A DNA stretch of 64,000 bases. Origin: Rhabditoides inermis. Taxonomy: Eukaryota > Nematoda > Chromadorea > Rhabditida > Rhabditidae. The notes beneath the pieces are model-generated. The model was not told the origin of the DNA. It searched no databases and was given only the letters and a program-made list of their open reading frames with translations. Where the stretch lies: NCBI GenBank assembly GCA_963966185.1, contig CAWZYM010000400.1, forward strand, positions 88,501 to 152,500, in the 5' to 3' direction. Position numbers and translations under genes: made by a program. The stretch's first letter is position 1; every line of letters begins with the position of its first letter. Shown here piece after piece: positions 22,801 to 38,620 of this stretch.

Positions 22801-23276
22801 GGACGTCGTGGATTCGACGCTCCTGGCGAGCGGAGAGCTGGTGCTGGGTGAGTGCGCCGGGAGCTATTGGCACGACTCGATCTCGATGTCAGCAGAACTA
22901 TAGTGTGGTGTCGCAATCGACCCGTTGTGGGAGTGGCGCGGCAGGCTCAGCCCGCACCAGTTAGCGTTACTCATTTTCGCCCTCTGCAAGTTTCATACGA
23001 TATTCTCCCAAATTACTTGTCGCTCACGGTAGAGTTGATGATAGTGAGTAGGCATAGTGAGTATGCTTCACAGTAGCACGATTTGCAGTAGCTTGTAGTG
23101 ATTAGTTAGAAGAAGTGACTACCGTTGGGTGCGACGAGCTAATTAATGTGGGCGTATGTTTCAGCTGGACTACCGGAGCAGCTACTGAGGAGGAGGAAGA
23201 GAGGGAGAGGGAGGGACAGCCACTGCTGGCTCGTCGGACCCACGTCTCTCGTCGACTCTTCCAAGATGATAAGTAA
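16854..23276 (+). CDS. 15-exon modular low-complexity protein, 533 aa, unknown function
   Basis: Exons are 16852-16960 (ATG 16854), 17437-17520, 17689-17820, 18290-18403, 18919-19029, 19544-19654, 20164-20274, 20708-20770, 21007-21132, 21753-21905, 21989-22129, 22209-22313, 22635-22700, 22782-22847 and 23165-23276 (stop TAA). The summed CDS is 1602 nt and every internal exon is phase 2-2. The ATG sits two bases behind TTTCAG, a likely spliced-leader site. The product starts MTRKPKPPDTHKPQPRLRRR and is Arg/Ser/Pro/Ala-rich. Exons 4-7 are four copies of a 37-38-residue module with PTDSGGGGGKM. Later parts are Lys/Glu-rich (GKEKEKVATNAEKK) and helical (VAEEAREQQERMARSS), and the tail is acidic (EEEEER). 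No known domain was recognised. Other frames are open in some exons; this one was chosen because it alone keeps phase to a terminal stop. Confidence 0.68.
18126..20560 (+). repeat. Four-copy tandem array of an exon with its introns (~627 bp unit)
   Basis: Equivalent points recur at 18182, 18811, 19436 and 20062, so the unit is 625-629 bp. Exon and intron are both nearly identical between copies. Copies 2 and 3 are closest and copy 4 is the most diverged. Length differences inside the exon are 3 nt, and copy 4 has a further 6-nt loss upstream of the exon. Confidence 0.95.
22699..22770 (+). ncRNA. Intron hairpin, possible tailed mirtron
   Basis: Intron 13 of the 16.8-23.3 kb gene is 81 nt and nearly all of it folds on itself. 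The inner stem pairs GAGAGGGTGTCG with CGACACCCTCTC, and the outer stem pairs CAAGGTGAGA, containing the splice donor, with TCTCACCTTG. An unpaired 11-nt tail (TCCCGTTCTAG) leads to the acceptor. This is the architecture of a 3'-tailed mirtron. Whether a small RNA is made cannot be seen here. Confidence 0.35.
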
Positions 23277-23888
23277 GCTGATATGATAAGATGATATGAT
23301 AGAGTTTAGTAGAATGTGTTTGCTTAGACTTTTGATTAGCATGAATTGAGGTTTTGTGTTTTGATAAGCCATCCCCCTTTTCCATCGTACCGCCGGTGCA
23401 CCAGAGTGTGAGAGTGGGTTCTCAGAGTCTGAGAGTGGGTTCACGTGCCCCCACCGGGAGGTATAGTTCTATGCTCGCAATAAGTTGCGCGCGGTGGGGT
23501 AGATCAGAGGAAGACGGGGGGGGGGCTATAGTTACTCGGTACCTCTATGGTTAAATGAATTGTGTTTTGTTTGTGTTGAGAAGATAAATATTTCAGAAAT
23601 GATCGTGTGTTTCTTTTAAATGTTTTCATGTTGCTGGCCTGGATACGCAATCGATACCACAGCTATTTTCACATTTGCACGTGACAAATCAATATTTATT
23701 TAATTAATTAATTTATTTATTGGAATCCTAATATACAATCGAGAGAGGGTGAGTGAGAGGACGGTTGTCCCTTTTACCGGCCAGCGGGCTCCGCATCCGA
23801 CCTGAATCAGGGGATTACTGTAGAATCACAGTGCCTTGATACCGTAAGGTACCGTAATCTCTTCCGTGATCTCTTGACGGAAATGGAC
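23277..23888. other. Convergent intergenic region
   Basis: 3' flanks of the plus-strand gene ending at 23276 and the minus-strand gene ending at 23889. TTTATT motifs near 23695-23722 are AATAAA on the minus strand and are the likely poly(A) signal of the latter. Confidence 0.5.
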
Positions 23889-24248
23889 TCACTCAGCGGG
23901 GGCGACTGCGGGGGCGGGCTGCTCGTCGGCGGTCGTCGGGGGAGCCTCGTCGCAGAGAGCGGCGTCGGCGAGCAGGCCGGCCAGCTCGTCCCTGCAACCA
24001 CTCACAATCACTCGCGAACGAAACGCCGACTCACATGCCCTGGTGCTCCTGCGCCTGCTGCTCCTGCGCCCCATCCAGTATGGCCGAGTCGAGAAGGCTG
24101 GAATCGATCGATTAATCAATCGATAACGAACGGCGTTTACCGGTCGGCGTGGGCGACGTTGGCCTGCTCTTGCTCCTGCTCCTCCTCCTCCTCCTCTTCA
24201 AGGACAGGGGCGTCCCAGACAGGCGGCCTAGAAAAGCCGCGATAGGAG

Positions 24249-24293
<45 letters not shown>

Positions 24294-24687
24294 GACAGAG
24301 AGAGACAGAGAGACAGAGAGAGAGAGAGGGAGATGAGAGAAAGAGGGAGAGAGAGAGAGATGTATAGGGGCGTACCGCCGCCTGCTCCACCTGGACTGCT
24401 CGAGGGCGGACAGGCTGGGGCGCGGCCGGGCACGCAGGAGGGCGCCGACGTGGGCCTCCTCGGCCGCCCGGTTCCGCTCGTCCCTATTCTCCCTCGCCGG
24501 CCTAAACCACATATCAATGTAATAGGCTCGCACTTAACTCTGGATTTTTGCGTTGAAAACATCGTGGATTTTGAACAAAGTATACGGAACGGGATGCGCA
24601 GCATCTTGTCTGACCACCCTAATGTCTCTCGTCAAAAGAGTGCAACTCATTTGCGGGCCCACCATAACGCGTTCGAGAGAGAGAGAG

Positions 24688-24738
<51 letters not shown>

Positions 24739-25231
24739 GGTCGTTTCGACTCCTGTCATCTGACCGTTTGAGACTACATACCCAGTTGGGTGTCAAAAGG
24801 CACAGTCACAATAACCACTCTGCCAAACTACCCCTTGTTCCTAACCAGGCCTAGGATGTTTTCGATATTTGATGATTGATAGCACATGGATAAACTGGTA
24901 TAATTACTACAGCCCTCCTCTCACCGAATCTGCTCGGCCTCGCGGCGGAGGTGGGCGCGGTACATCGCCGGCGCCAACCGCCTGCAATCAATCAATCAAT
25001 CGTTTATCCGGAATCGTTATATCTGAATATGACAGCACAATCATAATGATGTGGAGCATACAGTAGAGCCTACGATGCTAGATACACGCCTACAATCGAT
25101 GAATCGAATACGAAACTCGCAACTATCGCTCACTTGCTGACTCCGCCACCGGGCAGACGACGCGCGAGCGACACGGTGCGCTCCTTGGCACGGGACGCCG
25201 CCGTCGAACGCAGGTAAGACGGGGGTGCCAT
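23889..25231 (-). CDS. Short charged protein, about 179 aa, unknown function
   Basis: Six exons: 25239-25134 (ATG 25231), 24981-24925, 24501-24376, 24227-24141, 24097-24035 and 23991-23889 (stop TGA). All junctions keep phase. The ATG lies 8 nt behind an acceptor (TACTGTTTAG), so the mRNA is probably trans-spliced. The product begins MAPPSYLRSTAASRAKERTV, has a basic N-terminal half (REAEQIRPARENRDERNRAA), a run of seven Glu (VLEEEEEEEQEQEQ), a Gln-rich helix (DGAQEQQAQEHQGMDELAGL) and a Pro/Ala-rich end (APAVAPAE). It may form a helix or coiled coil; no family was recognised. It lies about 290 bp downstream of the ASP-4-like gene on the same strand. Confidence 0.72.
24984..25066 (+). repeat. 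Dispersed ~80-bp repeat, copy 1
   Basis: This intronic segment, with GTTTATCCGGAATCGTTAT at its core, recurs at 38262-38346 with about 90 percent identity. Neither copy is in an exon. Confidence 0.85.
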
Positions 25232-25525
25232 CACACCACCTAAACAGTATACACCAATAAACAAACAGAAAAAAAAACATATTAGATAAATAACAAAACA
25301 ACAACAACAACAAAATAAAACTTAAAATGCACGTCGTTTTGGTAAGTGCACAAGCAAACACGACGAAATCAAAACGGTGCGCAATAACAACAACAATTGC
25401 ATAGATAATTTATGAGGCAAATATAGAATAGCACGTTGCATTACACGATTCGGGGGGTACACGTCTTGCAAAGAGGCGGGGAGGGGGGGGGGAGCAGTGA
25501 TGAATGTACAGTCCATCCGATCCAG

Positions 25526-28463
<2,938 letters not shown>

Positions 28464-28609
28464 CTGCAAATCGATAATCAATCAATAATAGCATACAACA
28501 TTTGCGAAAAACGAGAAAATGAAGTAGAGTCGTTGGGGAAGAGTGGCGAGCGCGGTCCGGCGCGGGCTAAATAGCTGGCGGGAGTGACCGGGGCTGTGTT
28601 GTGGCGCGC

Positions 28610-28696
28610 TTATCGCCTGACCCGCCCCCCCCCCCCCCCTCTCTCTCTCGTGCAAGTCTGCCCCAACGAACGCGCGAGTGATAAGCGAGTGATAAG
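28610..28696 (-). promoter_or_regulatory. GATA-factor site cluster upstream of asp-4
   Basis: TTATC at 28610 and two TGATAA sites at 28679 and 28690 lie 150-235 bp before the asp-4 start. In nematodes such clusters drive gut genes through ELT-2-type GATA factors, which fits a digestive protease. A C-run of about 15 bp separates them. The rest of 28464-29292 holds no gene. Confidence 0.45.
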
Positions 28697-29292
28697 CGCG
28701 GATAGACGGGCTGTTGTCGTGTTCACACCATAATCAAAGCATCCCCGAGAGATAGTGAGTAATCCATTGTCAACACGCAATTTGTGCGCACATGTCCTTG
28801 CGGTATCGCGAAATAGTGCGATTTCGATCGGTATCGATCGATCGATCCCCCTCTTTCCCCTTTCCCGGCTGATTTGCTTTCTTGGCGGGGACTGAGTAGG
28901 TGGAGGGGACTGCTTCCTCTAGTGTATCTCATACTACCGCCTGTCAATCGCAGTGCACGTGTTTTCGAGGGAGAAAAAAGGAAGCGCTAGTAGCGTATTA
29001 GACGCCTCTACTTGACAGATTGTCACCGCGAATAGCTCGCCTAAGTTAGACGGCACGTCAAGACGGCTTCGAGCATCGAATCACTTCACATCTCCATCAT
29101 ATCCTCTCTCGTAGATAGGCTTTATGCGATCAATGACACACGGGATCGGTGGTAGGTACTGCAAGCAGTCCAGCGGGGAACGAACTTTGACAAAACACGG
29201 GGACAAACTCCTGTTATACCGGGGGAAGCGCTAGTCTATAGGGGATACCCGATTATGTGATATGCTGGACGACGTGGTGTCATAAATGGGGA

Positions 29293-29398
29293 TTAGAGAA
29301 GCGAGTCCCTGGTGAAGTCGGTGTACTTGGACGGCTCGTCCGTCTCCGGAAGAAGAGAGCACTTCTCGCTAGGCTTGACGCGCTGCAAGTGGATGTGT

Positions 29399-29438
<40 letters not shown>

Positions 29439-29891
29439 GCTCACCTGAATGCCGCTCTCTCGGCGCACACTGTTCTGTTCCACTAGCGGCCGACCGCTGC
29501 TACAGCTCATGGGATAGTTTGTGACCTGAACGTATATCTGTGGTCAGTCTCTTCGAAAGCTATTCCGAAGGTGTATGATAATATTATATATGAACTTTAC
29601 GTATGACAATATTAACAATACTGTATATGATAATACTAAAAAGGAGATGCTTCAGCCGAATCACCTCTAGCCGGGTGAGCTTGGAGTCGGTGTTCGCCTC
29701 GCCGCACATGAACCCGAGTGACAACTTCCGGATCAGGTTGCCGATCACTCGCACGAACCCCTCAACATTGATAGTTTCATAACGTCCCTAGGTGTTTCGT
29801 CCGTTACAGCGGATGATATTTTCAATTAGCGTGTTTTTCTAGTGCTTCTAATGAGGCGTGAATACCTATTGACACATCGGAAGTAGGCGAC

Positions 29892-29939
<48 letters not shown>

Positions 29940-32098
29940 CGTGGAGAGAAAAAAATAACCTTTCTGAAGTTGTCGGACATGAGTGCGTATAGGATGGGAT
30001 TAAGGCACGAGTTCATATACGCCAGCACCTAAAAAGTGTCGAGTAGGAAATTATTTATATTAAAAAAAAAGTTTACCTGACTGGCGATCTGCACGATTAC
30101 CATGATCTTGCCGCCTCGGACGACCAGCGTGTCCGGATAGGCCATGCCTGGTGAAGGTGCCAACTCTCTTTCTTTCTCTCTCTCTCTCCCTCTCTCTCTC
30201 TCCCTCTCTCCCTCCCTCCCTCCCTTCCTCCCTCTCTCTCTCTCTCTCTCTCTCTCCCTCTCCTCTCTCTTACCTGAGAAGAAGAAGCAGACGTTGAGAG
30301 GCAGCCAGCACACCGCCCAGATCATCACCACACACATTACGAGACGGGTCACCTAAAAAAAGCGAATTGTCTTTGTGAGAAGTTTCGTATTACTCATAAA
30401 TGAATCGGACAACTCCCTTCTTTCTGACGCCCATCCCCCACATCCCACATCACTCCATGTCCTGGTCTCACGTGTTTTGCCACTTGATACTTGTTGACCA
30501 TGTTGACGCATCGTTTCAAGTATGTGAGATGTGCGTATGTGTGTGTGTGTGTGTCTCGAAATTACGCCGCGTCTCCGTCACTCACTTGATTCGCCGCTAA
30601 TATGCCGATGCGTTCTTTCGCAAAACTACATGCGTATCAGCATCACAATTGTTTGCAAAGCTCGCTCTCACCTTTCTCTTGGCGCGCACAGTATCCGGGC
30701 GGTTGCGGATCGAGCTGCTGAGCTGAAAAGACGCCATGTCTGAGCCGCAACACATTCATACTCTCGGAATCCCCATTTGTGCGAGGGGATCCGCGAGAAG
30801 CCGAGTGGATCAAGAGTGGCTGAGACGCCATTATATTCTCGTCTTTGCGCGCCGGCTTAGATGGATAGATGGTGTTGCATTGTTTTTGCACGCGAGAACG
30901 AGCAGAACTAATTATGTGATGTCCGTGTCATGAGTGCGGAGCCTTGAAAGTCGCAGAGACATTGTGACTAGGCAGATACTCCCCCATCACACAAGTGGGT
31001 GATAATTGAATCTCAGTACAGGGAGCGCGTCTAGATAGCTCGCCCTCTATCGAGGATTGATAGACACGCATATTTATAGGCCGGCTGCTGTCTGATTCGA
31101 TTTTTACGAGGCTAGATGGAGATGCTTTGCACTTCTGAAAATAGCGTGAGATGCGATTGAATCATTGAATACACTCAATTACTTTTCGCTCCCAACCAGA
31201 TGTTCCCTCACCTATCCGCGAATCACAACACTTCCGGAGAAAACGTATTTACGTAATTTTACCGAAGAGGGGCAGAGAGATCTGGAGAGGAGAGAGAGAG
31301 AGAGAAAAGAAAAGCGAGAAGTAATGAAATGTCATGTAATTTTAAGAGGCGCGACACATTTGCATTGCGCATATACTCGAAAGGACATACGAACCGCATA
31401 AAAGCAGAACAAAGACGACGCAAACACAGGCTACATTCACAGTATAATGTAGTGATTGTTGTAGATCACGTCGGCGAAGTGCAGAATACAGAAAGGAGAG
31501 AGTGCAACCAGGAAGTGTGCCTCTCTTTATAGTAGAGGTCATACTCAACGTACAACGTTTGCAAAAGATTCTCACAATGCTCTCAGAACGCGCCTCCACC
31601 TTCAGAAAGATTCTTAGACAGTGTCTTTTATCATAAAACAGCTTTTTGATACATAATCGAGTCTGACCTCGCCTTTCCACTCCTTCTGTTACAGCTGAAT
31701 GGGAGCACACTACCAACAGCCGATTCAGTCATTCTAAAACTCGTCATCCAAGACATGTTTCTCTCTGTTACTGATTCTAGCGCGGCGCCTTCATATAGTC
31801 GAAGAAGTAAAACAGACATTTCTCTCTCTCTCTCCAAATTAACTTCAAACAGTCAAATTCGAATCAATTATGTCGGTAATGCTAATTGCTGTGAGAAACT
31901 CATTTTCTGACCATGCAATTCACCGATTATCGAGGCTTTTCGTCACAAGACAATTCAATATCGGTAATTCGAGTGCCCTGAATGAAGTGTGAAGTGATCT
32001 AATGTCCCACATGAAGAAGGGGGGAGAGAGATAGAGAGAGAGAGAGGGGGGGGGGGGGAGAGGGAGACTGAAAGAGAAGGATTGAGAGAGACTGATCC

Positions 32099-32149
<51 letters not shown>

Positions 32150-33490
32150 CCCTCTACCTGGTTGGTGACTCCGGGCCGCGGCGTGTACCACAGCCTCTTT
32201 AGCATGAAATAGTACAGCACACAAGTGATGCCCAGCGGCAGAATGTAACCGAAGATGTTGAAGGTGAGAAAGTAGGCGCGCGCCTGCAATCCGTGTTTGT
32301 TTGTTTGTTTGTTTTGTTTACTTACTAATATCATGTAGCAAGTCATAAAGGATAAAGGTTCGCTGTTTCTTTTTGACTTGTGAGTTACGCTTTGTCAATA
32401 CGGATTTACATTCAATGTTCGTTTAGGCAAATTGCGCACTGGACAAAATACGGATTGATAGGTTGGAGCTTTTTCATATCCTCATTGCTTCCGCTCATGT
32501 CAGTAATGCTAATTGTCAGCTCTATAGCGAGATGTTTTGTGTATTGAAATTCTGGATAAACTTTTTGACTGTTTCCTCTACCTCGTTCACTGTCGCCGTG
32601 CCCACTGCAATCTTGACGATCGCGCACGTGCTGCGATTCTCCACGATGAACTCGTAGTCGTAGACGCCGTGCATCATGCCCACGGGAATCTGGAGTGACG
32701 TCATCTCTTTCTCTCTCCCTCCTCCCTCTCTCTCTCTTTCTCTCTCTACCTGCGAGGCTAGAATGATCGCGTAGACGACGCACAGCACGATCATTGTGTT
32801 GGTGGTGTTTCTGGAAGATTTCCTTGTGAGCTTTCTCACCTTTATATTCGGCGCAAAAACCTCGACCATCTCAGGTTCTCATGAACGATTTCCGTTTTTG
32901 ATTTCACTTACGGTTTACGTGTCATATTCATGTTTTCGATTCCGAATTTTTTGATTTGATTAATTCTTTGCGAGCATGTTACCAGCGTGGTGTTACCTGA
33001 GCGTCATCGAGTCCACGGGAAAGCAGACGGCGAGAAACCGGTCCAGCGCCATCAACGCCAGCGTCCACACCGAACAGTACGCGGTGATGTGCTGCACAAA
33101 ACTTGCATATTCGAATTCCCTCCCGAATCCCGGAAGCCGCGGCAATTGTTGTGTTGTGATTATGCGTTAGAGCTTTGTGGTGTGAATTGCCGCCGCCGGA
33201 TATTACGCTTTAGCCCACCGACCATTCCGAAATATTACATGTTTCCCGTTACGTGCTAGCTACTACATATCCCGGAATCTATAAGCTATTATGCAGGAAT
33301 TGTGGAAGTGAGAGAGTGGATAGAGAGGGTGAGTACTTTTGGCCGGGGTGATCCCGTGATCGGATTGAATGGCACACAAGTATTGCCAATGTGCCACCAG
33401 GTGCGTCATTGTTGCGCACGCCGATTGCACCATTGGGAGAGAGAGAGAGAGGGAGAGAGGGAGAGAGAGGGAGAGAGAGAGAGAGGGAGA

Positions 33491-33539
<49 letters not shown>

Positions 33540-33801
33540 GAGAGAGACCCTACCTGGAAGTAGTTGATCATGGTGCAGGTCCAGCTGGGAAAAGCCCATA
33601 TCGGCAGCGCGTAGTCGATCGCCGTGAATGGCACGCAGATCAGCAGAAACATGAGGTCCGAGATGGCGAGGCCTGCAAATTTGCATATCACACCCGATTT
33701 GCATATCATTCCAACACCCCCTCCCCCCAGTCGCTAGTGACGAATGCGGATCGAATTCGTCGACGCGGTGTTTGTAAACACGCACATCACTACTGTCAAG
33801 T

Positions 33802-33865
<64 letters not shown>

Positions 33866-34376
33866 AGGGAAGGCGGTAATTGCGAATCTCCCGCCCCATC
33901 CCATCAACCACACACCGCTTCCTTCAAGTGTGTCGCGCCGGAGGAAAACACACGGTACGGTGGAGTGAAAAGGGCAAGGAAAAGGAGGAAGACGCTGCGC
34001 TTCTTCATTTAGATCTGCCCGAGAGATAGCCAGGGGGGCATGCGACTCTCTCTCCCTCTCTCTCCTCCCCCTCTCTATCCCTCCTACTCCGCTCACCGAT
34101 GATAAGAGTGTTGGTGGAGTTTCGCATCTGCCGATTTAGAGCCACGATCACCACGAGTAGATTGCCCACCACGCCGACCGCTGAAACGTATCTGGTGTCT
34201 ATTGAGTAGGTGGAAACGTATCTCAGTATCACTCCCCCATTCCCCTATATATTTGGCAAAGCAACCGTTTGTACGTCACAGAAGCAGTTGTGCGTGTGTC
34301 ACAGTGGATCTGTCTCGGCATTGTTGTTTTTTTTGTTGCTGGTGACTTGTGCACAGTGTATTAATCAGTCACCGTT

Positions 34377-34428
<52 letters not shown>

Positions 34429-34442
34429 GAGAGAGAGAGAGA

Positions 34443-34482
<40 letters not shown>

Positions 34483-34802
34483 TAGAAAGAGAGAGAGAGA
34501 GGAAAGAGTGTTGAAGTTGAAAGATTGCAGAAATGTGAACATGGCTAATTAGCCTGCGATTTGGCGAAAATGATCGAGTTAGAAAACAAACAGAGTGGCG
34601 TGTCGAGACATTACACGTGCGAAAGCACAAATGTGTGTGTGCAAATTAAGGGGAACAACAACGAAAACGCACCGATGACGGCGGCGAAGATGCTTGGGAT
34701 GATGATGCCGATGAGGCGCTCAAACTCCTTGGTCTCCCGGTAGAACTTGAGCATCATCTCGTACTGCTGCTCCAGCGACACCTCCCCGGTAGAGTTGTCC
34801 AT
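29293..34802 (-). CDS. Allatostatin-A/galanin-type neuropeptide GPCR, 419 aa
   Basis: Fourteen exons: 34802-34673, 34180-34097, 33672-33554, 33091-32997, 32810-32750, 32689-32582, 32283-32158, 30722-30672, 30352-30274, 30147-30077, 30028-29960, 29760-29665, 29525-29445 and 29382-29293 (stop TAA). The summed CDS is 1260 nt. The start MDNSTGEVS has an N-glycosylation site and follows CCACAG, a likely spliced-leader acceptor. Class A marks are GNLLVVIVAL (TM1), LAISDLMFLL (TM2), a TM3 end LDRFLAV (DRF for DRY), a disulfide pair in WTCTM and RSTCAI, VCWLPLNVCFF (TM6) and AYMNSCLNPILYALMS (TM7). The last motif with RAKRKVTRLV is typical of allatostatin-A/galanin receptors; C. elegans NPR-9 is the nearest relative I would test. 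It should be a plasma-membrane receptor coupled to a G protein. Introns are full of GA/CT tracts. Confidence 0.9.
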
Positions 34803-35640
34803 GCCTGTGGATATGCTAATGAGACACTGCGACTTCAGAGACACTGCGACTCGCGTGCGCGCCAGCAATCATACAGCTCAATTGTGGCGTTCACTACATC
34901 GGCTACATACATCCGCGGAAGTAGGAAACACAAAAAGAGAGAGAGAGGTTGTGTGAAAGAATGATCGAAAACCACCGCGGGTCTTCCCGGTTTAGGAGGC
35001 GAGAGAAAAAGACGGTCAGGTGAGCTTGAAGGAGGTGATCACTACACCAGTAATTCAGTGGTTGGCTATTCCACAAGAAAGGTATAAGGGTTCCGTAGGA
35101 TCCAAATCGAGCATTACTCCCGCTTTTGGCGTTTCCGGCAAAACATTTAGCATAACACGTACGTCATCTGAACGACATAGTGAATCACAGCGACGGCGAC
35201 TTCTCAAAGTCGAGGATGACGATGTGACAGTATGAAGTGGAAAGATGAAAGAGAGAAAGTGTGTGTGTGTGGTGCAGGGCTCTTTATGGGCGGAGCCTGC
35301 CTGTGCACCCTAACGCACACATTGTTGACGGATGCATCTCTCTCTCCCTCTATGAGATACATCGAATAAGGTGTCCTCGAGCACGGTTTGTTAGGCATTC
35401 GTCATGTTGAACGAATCAAGGTTTGCCACCATTCTTCATAGACATGCGCCAATGTTGCGAGCACTCTATGTGTTTTTCAAGATTTTGGAATTAATCGCCT
35501 TCACCTGCGCAGGAAATTGAGAAAGAGAGAGAGAGCAGGGTTGCATGCCTTGATGCTAATAGATGGTTGACGGGAATGATGTAGCATATGCATATGTATG
35601 ATCGACGAACCTCTCCCTCTCAGGAGACATGCGGGAACAC

Positions 35641-35689
<49 letters not shown>

Positions 35690-36559
35690 GGACAAAAAGG
35701 GAGGGAGGGTGACAGGAGTGGTGATATGAGATGATGCGAATCGAATGAGCGCCGAGTGCGTGACGAATAGGACGCCGGTGCGGTGCAACTAATGCACACA
35801 CACACACATACTCCCCCTCCTCCTCTCTCCGATGAAGTTAGCCGTTCTTCTGCCGCCACTGCAGATGGGCGCAGTGGAATCAGAGTGAGCGACTGAGAGG
35901 GGTGCTTCACTCGCTCACTACACCACCCACTCACTCACTCACTCACTCACTCACTCACCGCCGTCAAGACAACACTCGATGATGGTGGTAAGTTTGGAGA
36001 AAAAGAGGCGAAGAAGGACAAGAACGTGAAAATGATATGATTGAGTGTGTTCGCAACTCGATCAGGCTCTGCACTATGAGGCGATTGTTGACATGTGAGT
36101 GCTATGTGCCAGTTGAGAAGTCAAAATGTCAAGAAAGCAAGGGTGAGAAAAAGCGAGCAATATAAAGTGTCCCGCAACAACATATCGAGCGCAGAAAGCA
36201 GCAGGAAGCGCGCGTCTCAACTATGCAAATTAAGTGAACTAGGTGTGACTGGCCGGGGGGCAGTAGTGGAGGAGGGCGTTAATTGAAGCCGGCTATTAGA
36301 GATCAGACGGTCACTCGCATACCAATGCGGTCTGTGGGAAGAAGAGGGGGGGGGGGGAGGGATGGAGGGAGGGAGGGATGTGCGAAATTGGTGCGCAAGA
36401 AAGAGGACATAATGGGGCCATGGCTAATCCCCCCCAACACTTTCTCCTGCCATGCGGTCATTAGCCGCAGCGGCCGCCACACTGATTACGGTCCATTCCG
36501 CCGCACTACATCACACTCACACGCTTTTTTGACATCCAACGTTTCCGGATAGAATCAGG

Positions 36560-36633
<74 letters not shown>

Positions 36634-37685
36634 TTTCCCTTTCTTCTCCCTTTTTTGAGATCACTAAAAGAACAGATAAACTACATATATACGCTGCACG
36701 AAAATCGTAAACAGATTATGGCAAGAAGACTGCCAATTCCACGCCCAATGCTACATACTACATTATACTTTTCTCCGAAGATAGATAAAGTCAGCATGTG
36801 GAGATGCGGCGCAAAGTCACCAAATCCGCGTCGAAAGGGCGCGCAATCCGGGCGCTCGCTTATCCATAGAATTACGAATTTGTCTATTAGTGAAATGAAA
36901 GAAATTGCAGGGCCGCCGCCGGAAAGGTCTGCTTATATCGAGAGTCGAGACTGCAGAGGGGGCGAGGGAACAACACCGGATTACATCTGGGCCTTCAGAA
37001 CGCTGCTTCAGTGGCCGTGTGTGTGTGTTGACGTTGTTTGTCACTGCCGAAGGCCGATGAGCGTGCACACACACACATGTCGAGATTCCATTAGCCACCA
37101 CAGTAATAAGTAATCACAACATTGAAGGAATGAGGGAGGAGGGGGGGGATTAGATAGGGTGCATTAATTAGGGGACGGGGTTTTCGGGCGGCCAACCCGG
37201 TCACTTTAGACAATATATTTTCACATGTTTAGAGTTTAAAGAGTACATGGAAGAGTGTAAAAGTATGCAGTGGTGGACAGTCAACAGCTCCCAGAATTCG
37301 CACCCGATATTGAACGAAATGAACGAAAAGTCCTTTCTCGGGTCTCCGTTGAGCTGTTGAGTTCTGGTCTAGCGGAGCGGAATCAAATGCCCATCCAGTC
37401 ATCTTTACGATCGTCTAACTGACTCATGTGATATCGCATATCGTTTTTTTTAAAGATACAGTGGTCAATTTTTTAAACAATTTTTAATGATTTATAGTCC
37501 ACAAAAACACAAACAAACTTTCAAAGAAACAAAGGTTCATCGTGATTGAGAAACGCTCATCGGCAACTCTGATCGCAGAATTTCAAATTCCCGCTTGAAA
37601 AAACATAGCAAACCCGGTTTGTATCGATAGCTGCGCGTGTCTTGAGTATATCTACCGCACTCAATATCTCTCTCGCAACTATCCC
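34803..37685. other. Upstream region of the GPCR, no further gene
   Basis: Contains GA tracts (35640-35686, 36561-36631), a (CACT)n run at 35923-35958, a G-run near 36348 and short CA runs. No phase-consistent exons were found, so it probably includes the GPCR promoter. Confidence 0.5.
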
Positions 37686-37760
37686 TCATGGTATTGTGGA
37701 TAGCATGAGCGGCTGCGGATGTGACTAACCCGGATTTGATTCCCACCGCACCCGCATGTT
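37686..37760 (+). other. tRNA-like Pol III module
   Basis: Degenerate A box (TGGTATTGTGGATAGC) and B box (GGATTTGATTCCC) at tRNA spacing; no cloverleaf. Member of the dispersed tRNA-like set. Confidence 0.4.
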
Positions 37761-38261
37761 TTGTGTAATTCCTCACGTGATTTCAACCCACTTTTCAACT
37801 GGTACCGTGTGTTTTCTTCGCGAGCCTTTGCTAAAAAAACGCGCGAAATTTGAAAATTTACGATCAGCATGCTATTTGAATAGGCACCTGTGATTGCGCA
37901 TTTGTTACCACAAATGGTCCCTCCTCTCACAGTCTCGTCATGCCACCAGAAAAGGGTCGGAATCAGATCACTGGTATATGAAAACTTGGATTCAAGTATG
38001 CAGTTGGATGGACCTCGTAGGCCTCTCGATTCCGCTATAGTTGACCCTTGCATTTGAACGGAGATCCGAAAAAGGGCTTTGCGTCCATTGCGTCCAAATT
38101 CGATGAAAAACGGTCACAGAGAGCCGTTCGACTGGCCACCACTGTGTTGAAAATCAGTTCACAAAAGAAATATTTGTTATAGAAGGTCAGAGCTCGTTTA
38201 ATTATGATTCACACAGACAAAAGAGTCGATGTCGAACCAGCGAAACTCATTTAGCTAACAA

Positions 38262-38346
38262 TCAATAAATCAATCGTTTATCCGGAATCGTTATATCTGA
38301 ATATGACAACACAATCATTATGATATGAAGCATACAGTAGTGCCTA
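38262..38346 (+). repeat. Dispersed ~80-bp repeat, copy 2
   Basis: Direct-orientation match to 24984-25066, with a few substitutions. Confidence 0.85.
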
Positions 38347-38550
38347 ACAAGGAGTGTCGTTTAGGTCACAGAAGCCGATCGTGACCAAACTGATATCAGA
38401 GATACCCTAGGAGGTCACTAGTCGAAAACCGTTTTCAAATCCACAGGACCGGCTATACGTTTCGAGATATTTACGTTTCAAATTTTGGAGCTAAACCGTG
38501 TGGATTGCTTTTGCGGTCTGTCACTCCATTCGCGCGAGCTGTGAAACAGC

Positions 38551-38620
38551 GGCGGTGGCCTAGTGGATAGAGCGGCCGTCGTTCAAGCGGTATGCTGTGG
38601 GTTCGCTCTCCGGATATGCT
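38551..38620 (+). other. tRNA-like Pol III module
   Basis: A box TGGCCTAGTGG and a B-box-like GGGTTCGCTCTCC, 35-45 bp apart. Its 3' part runs straight into the left arm of the inverted repeat at 38606. Confidence 0.45.

Noticed and set aside
24250..24400. Long open frames of repeated Arg-Glu or Ser-Leu across GA/CT tracts, here and at about 20 other places
   Set aside because: They arise automatically because GA/CT repeats lack stop codons in several frames; most lie inside introns of supported genes.
28621..28640. C-run as a G-quadruplex promoter element
   Set aside because: A single homopolymer run without spaced G-tracts; not enough to claim a quadruplex.
31329..31716. Open frames on both strands in the large GPCR intron (30723-32157)
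   Set aside because: No consistent splice chain and no family resemblance; treated as intron sequence.
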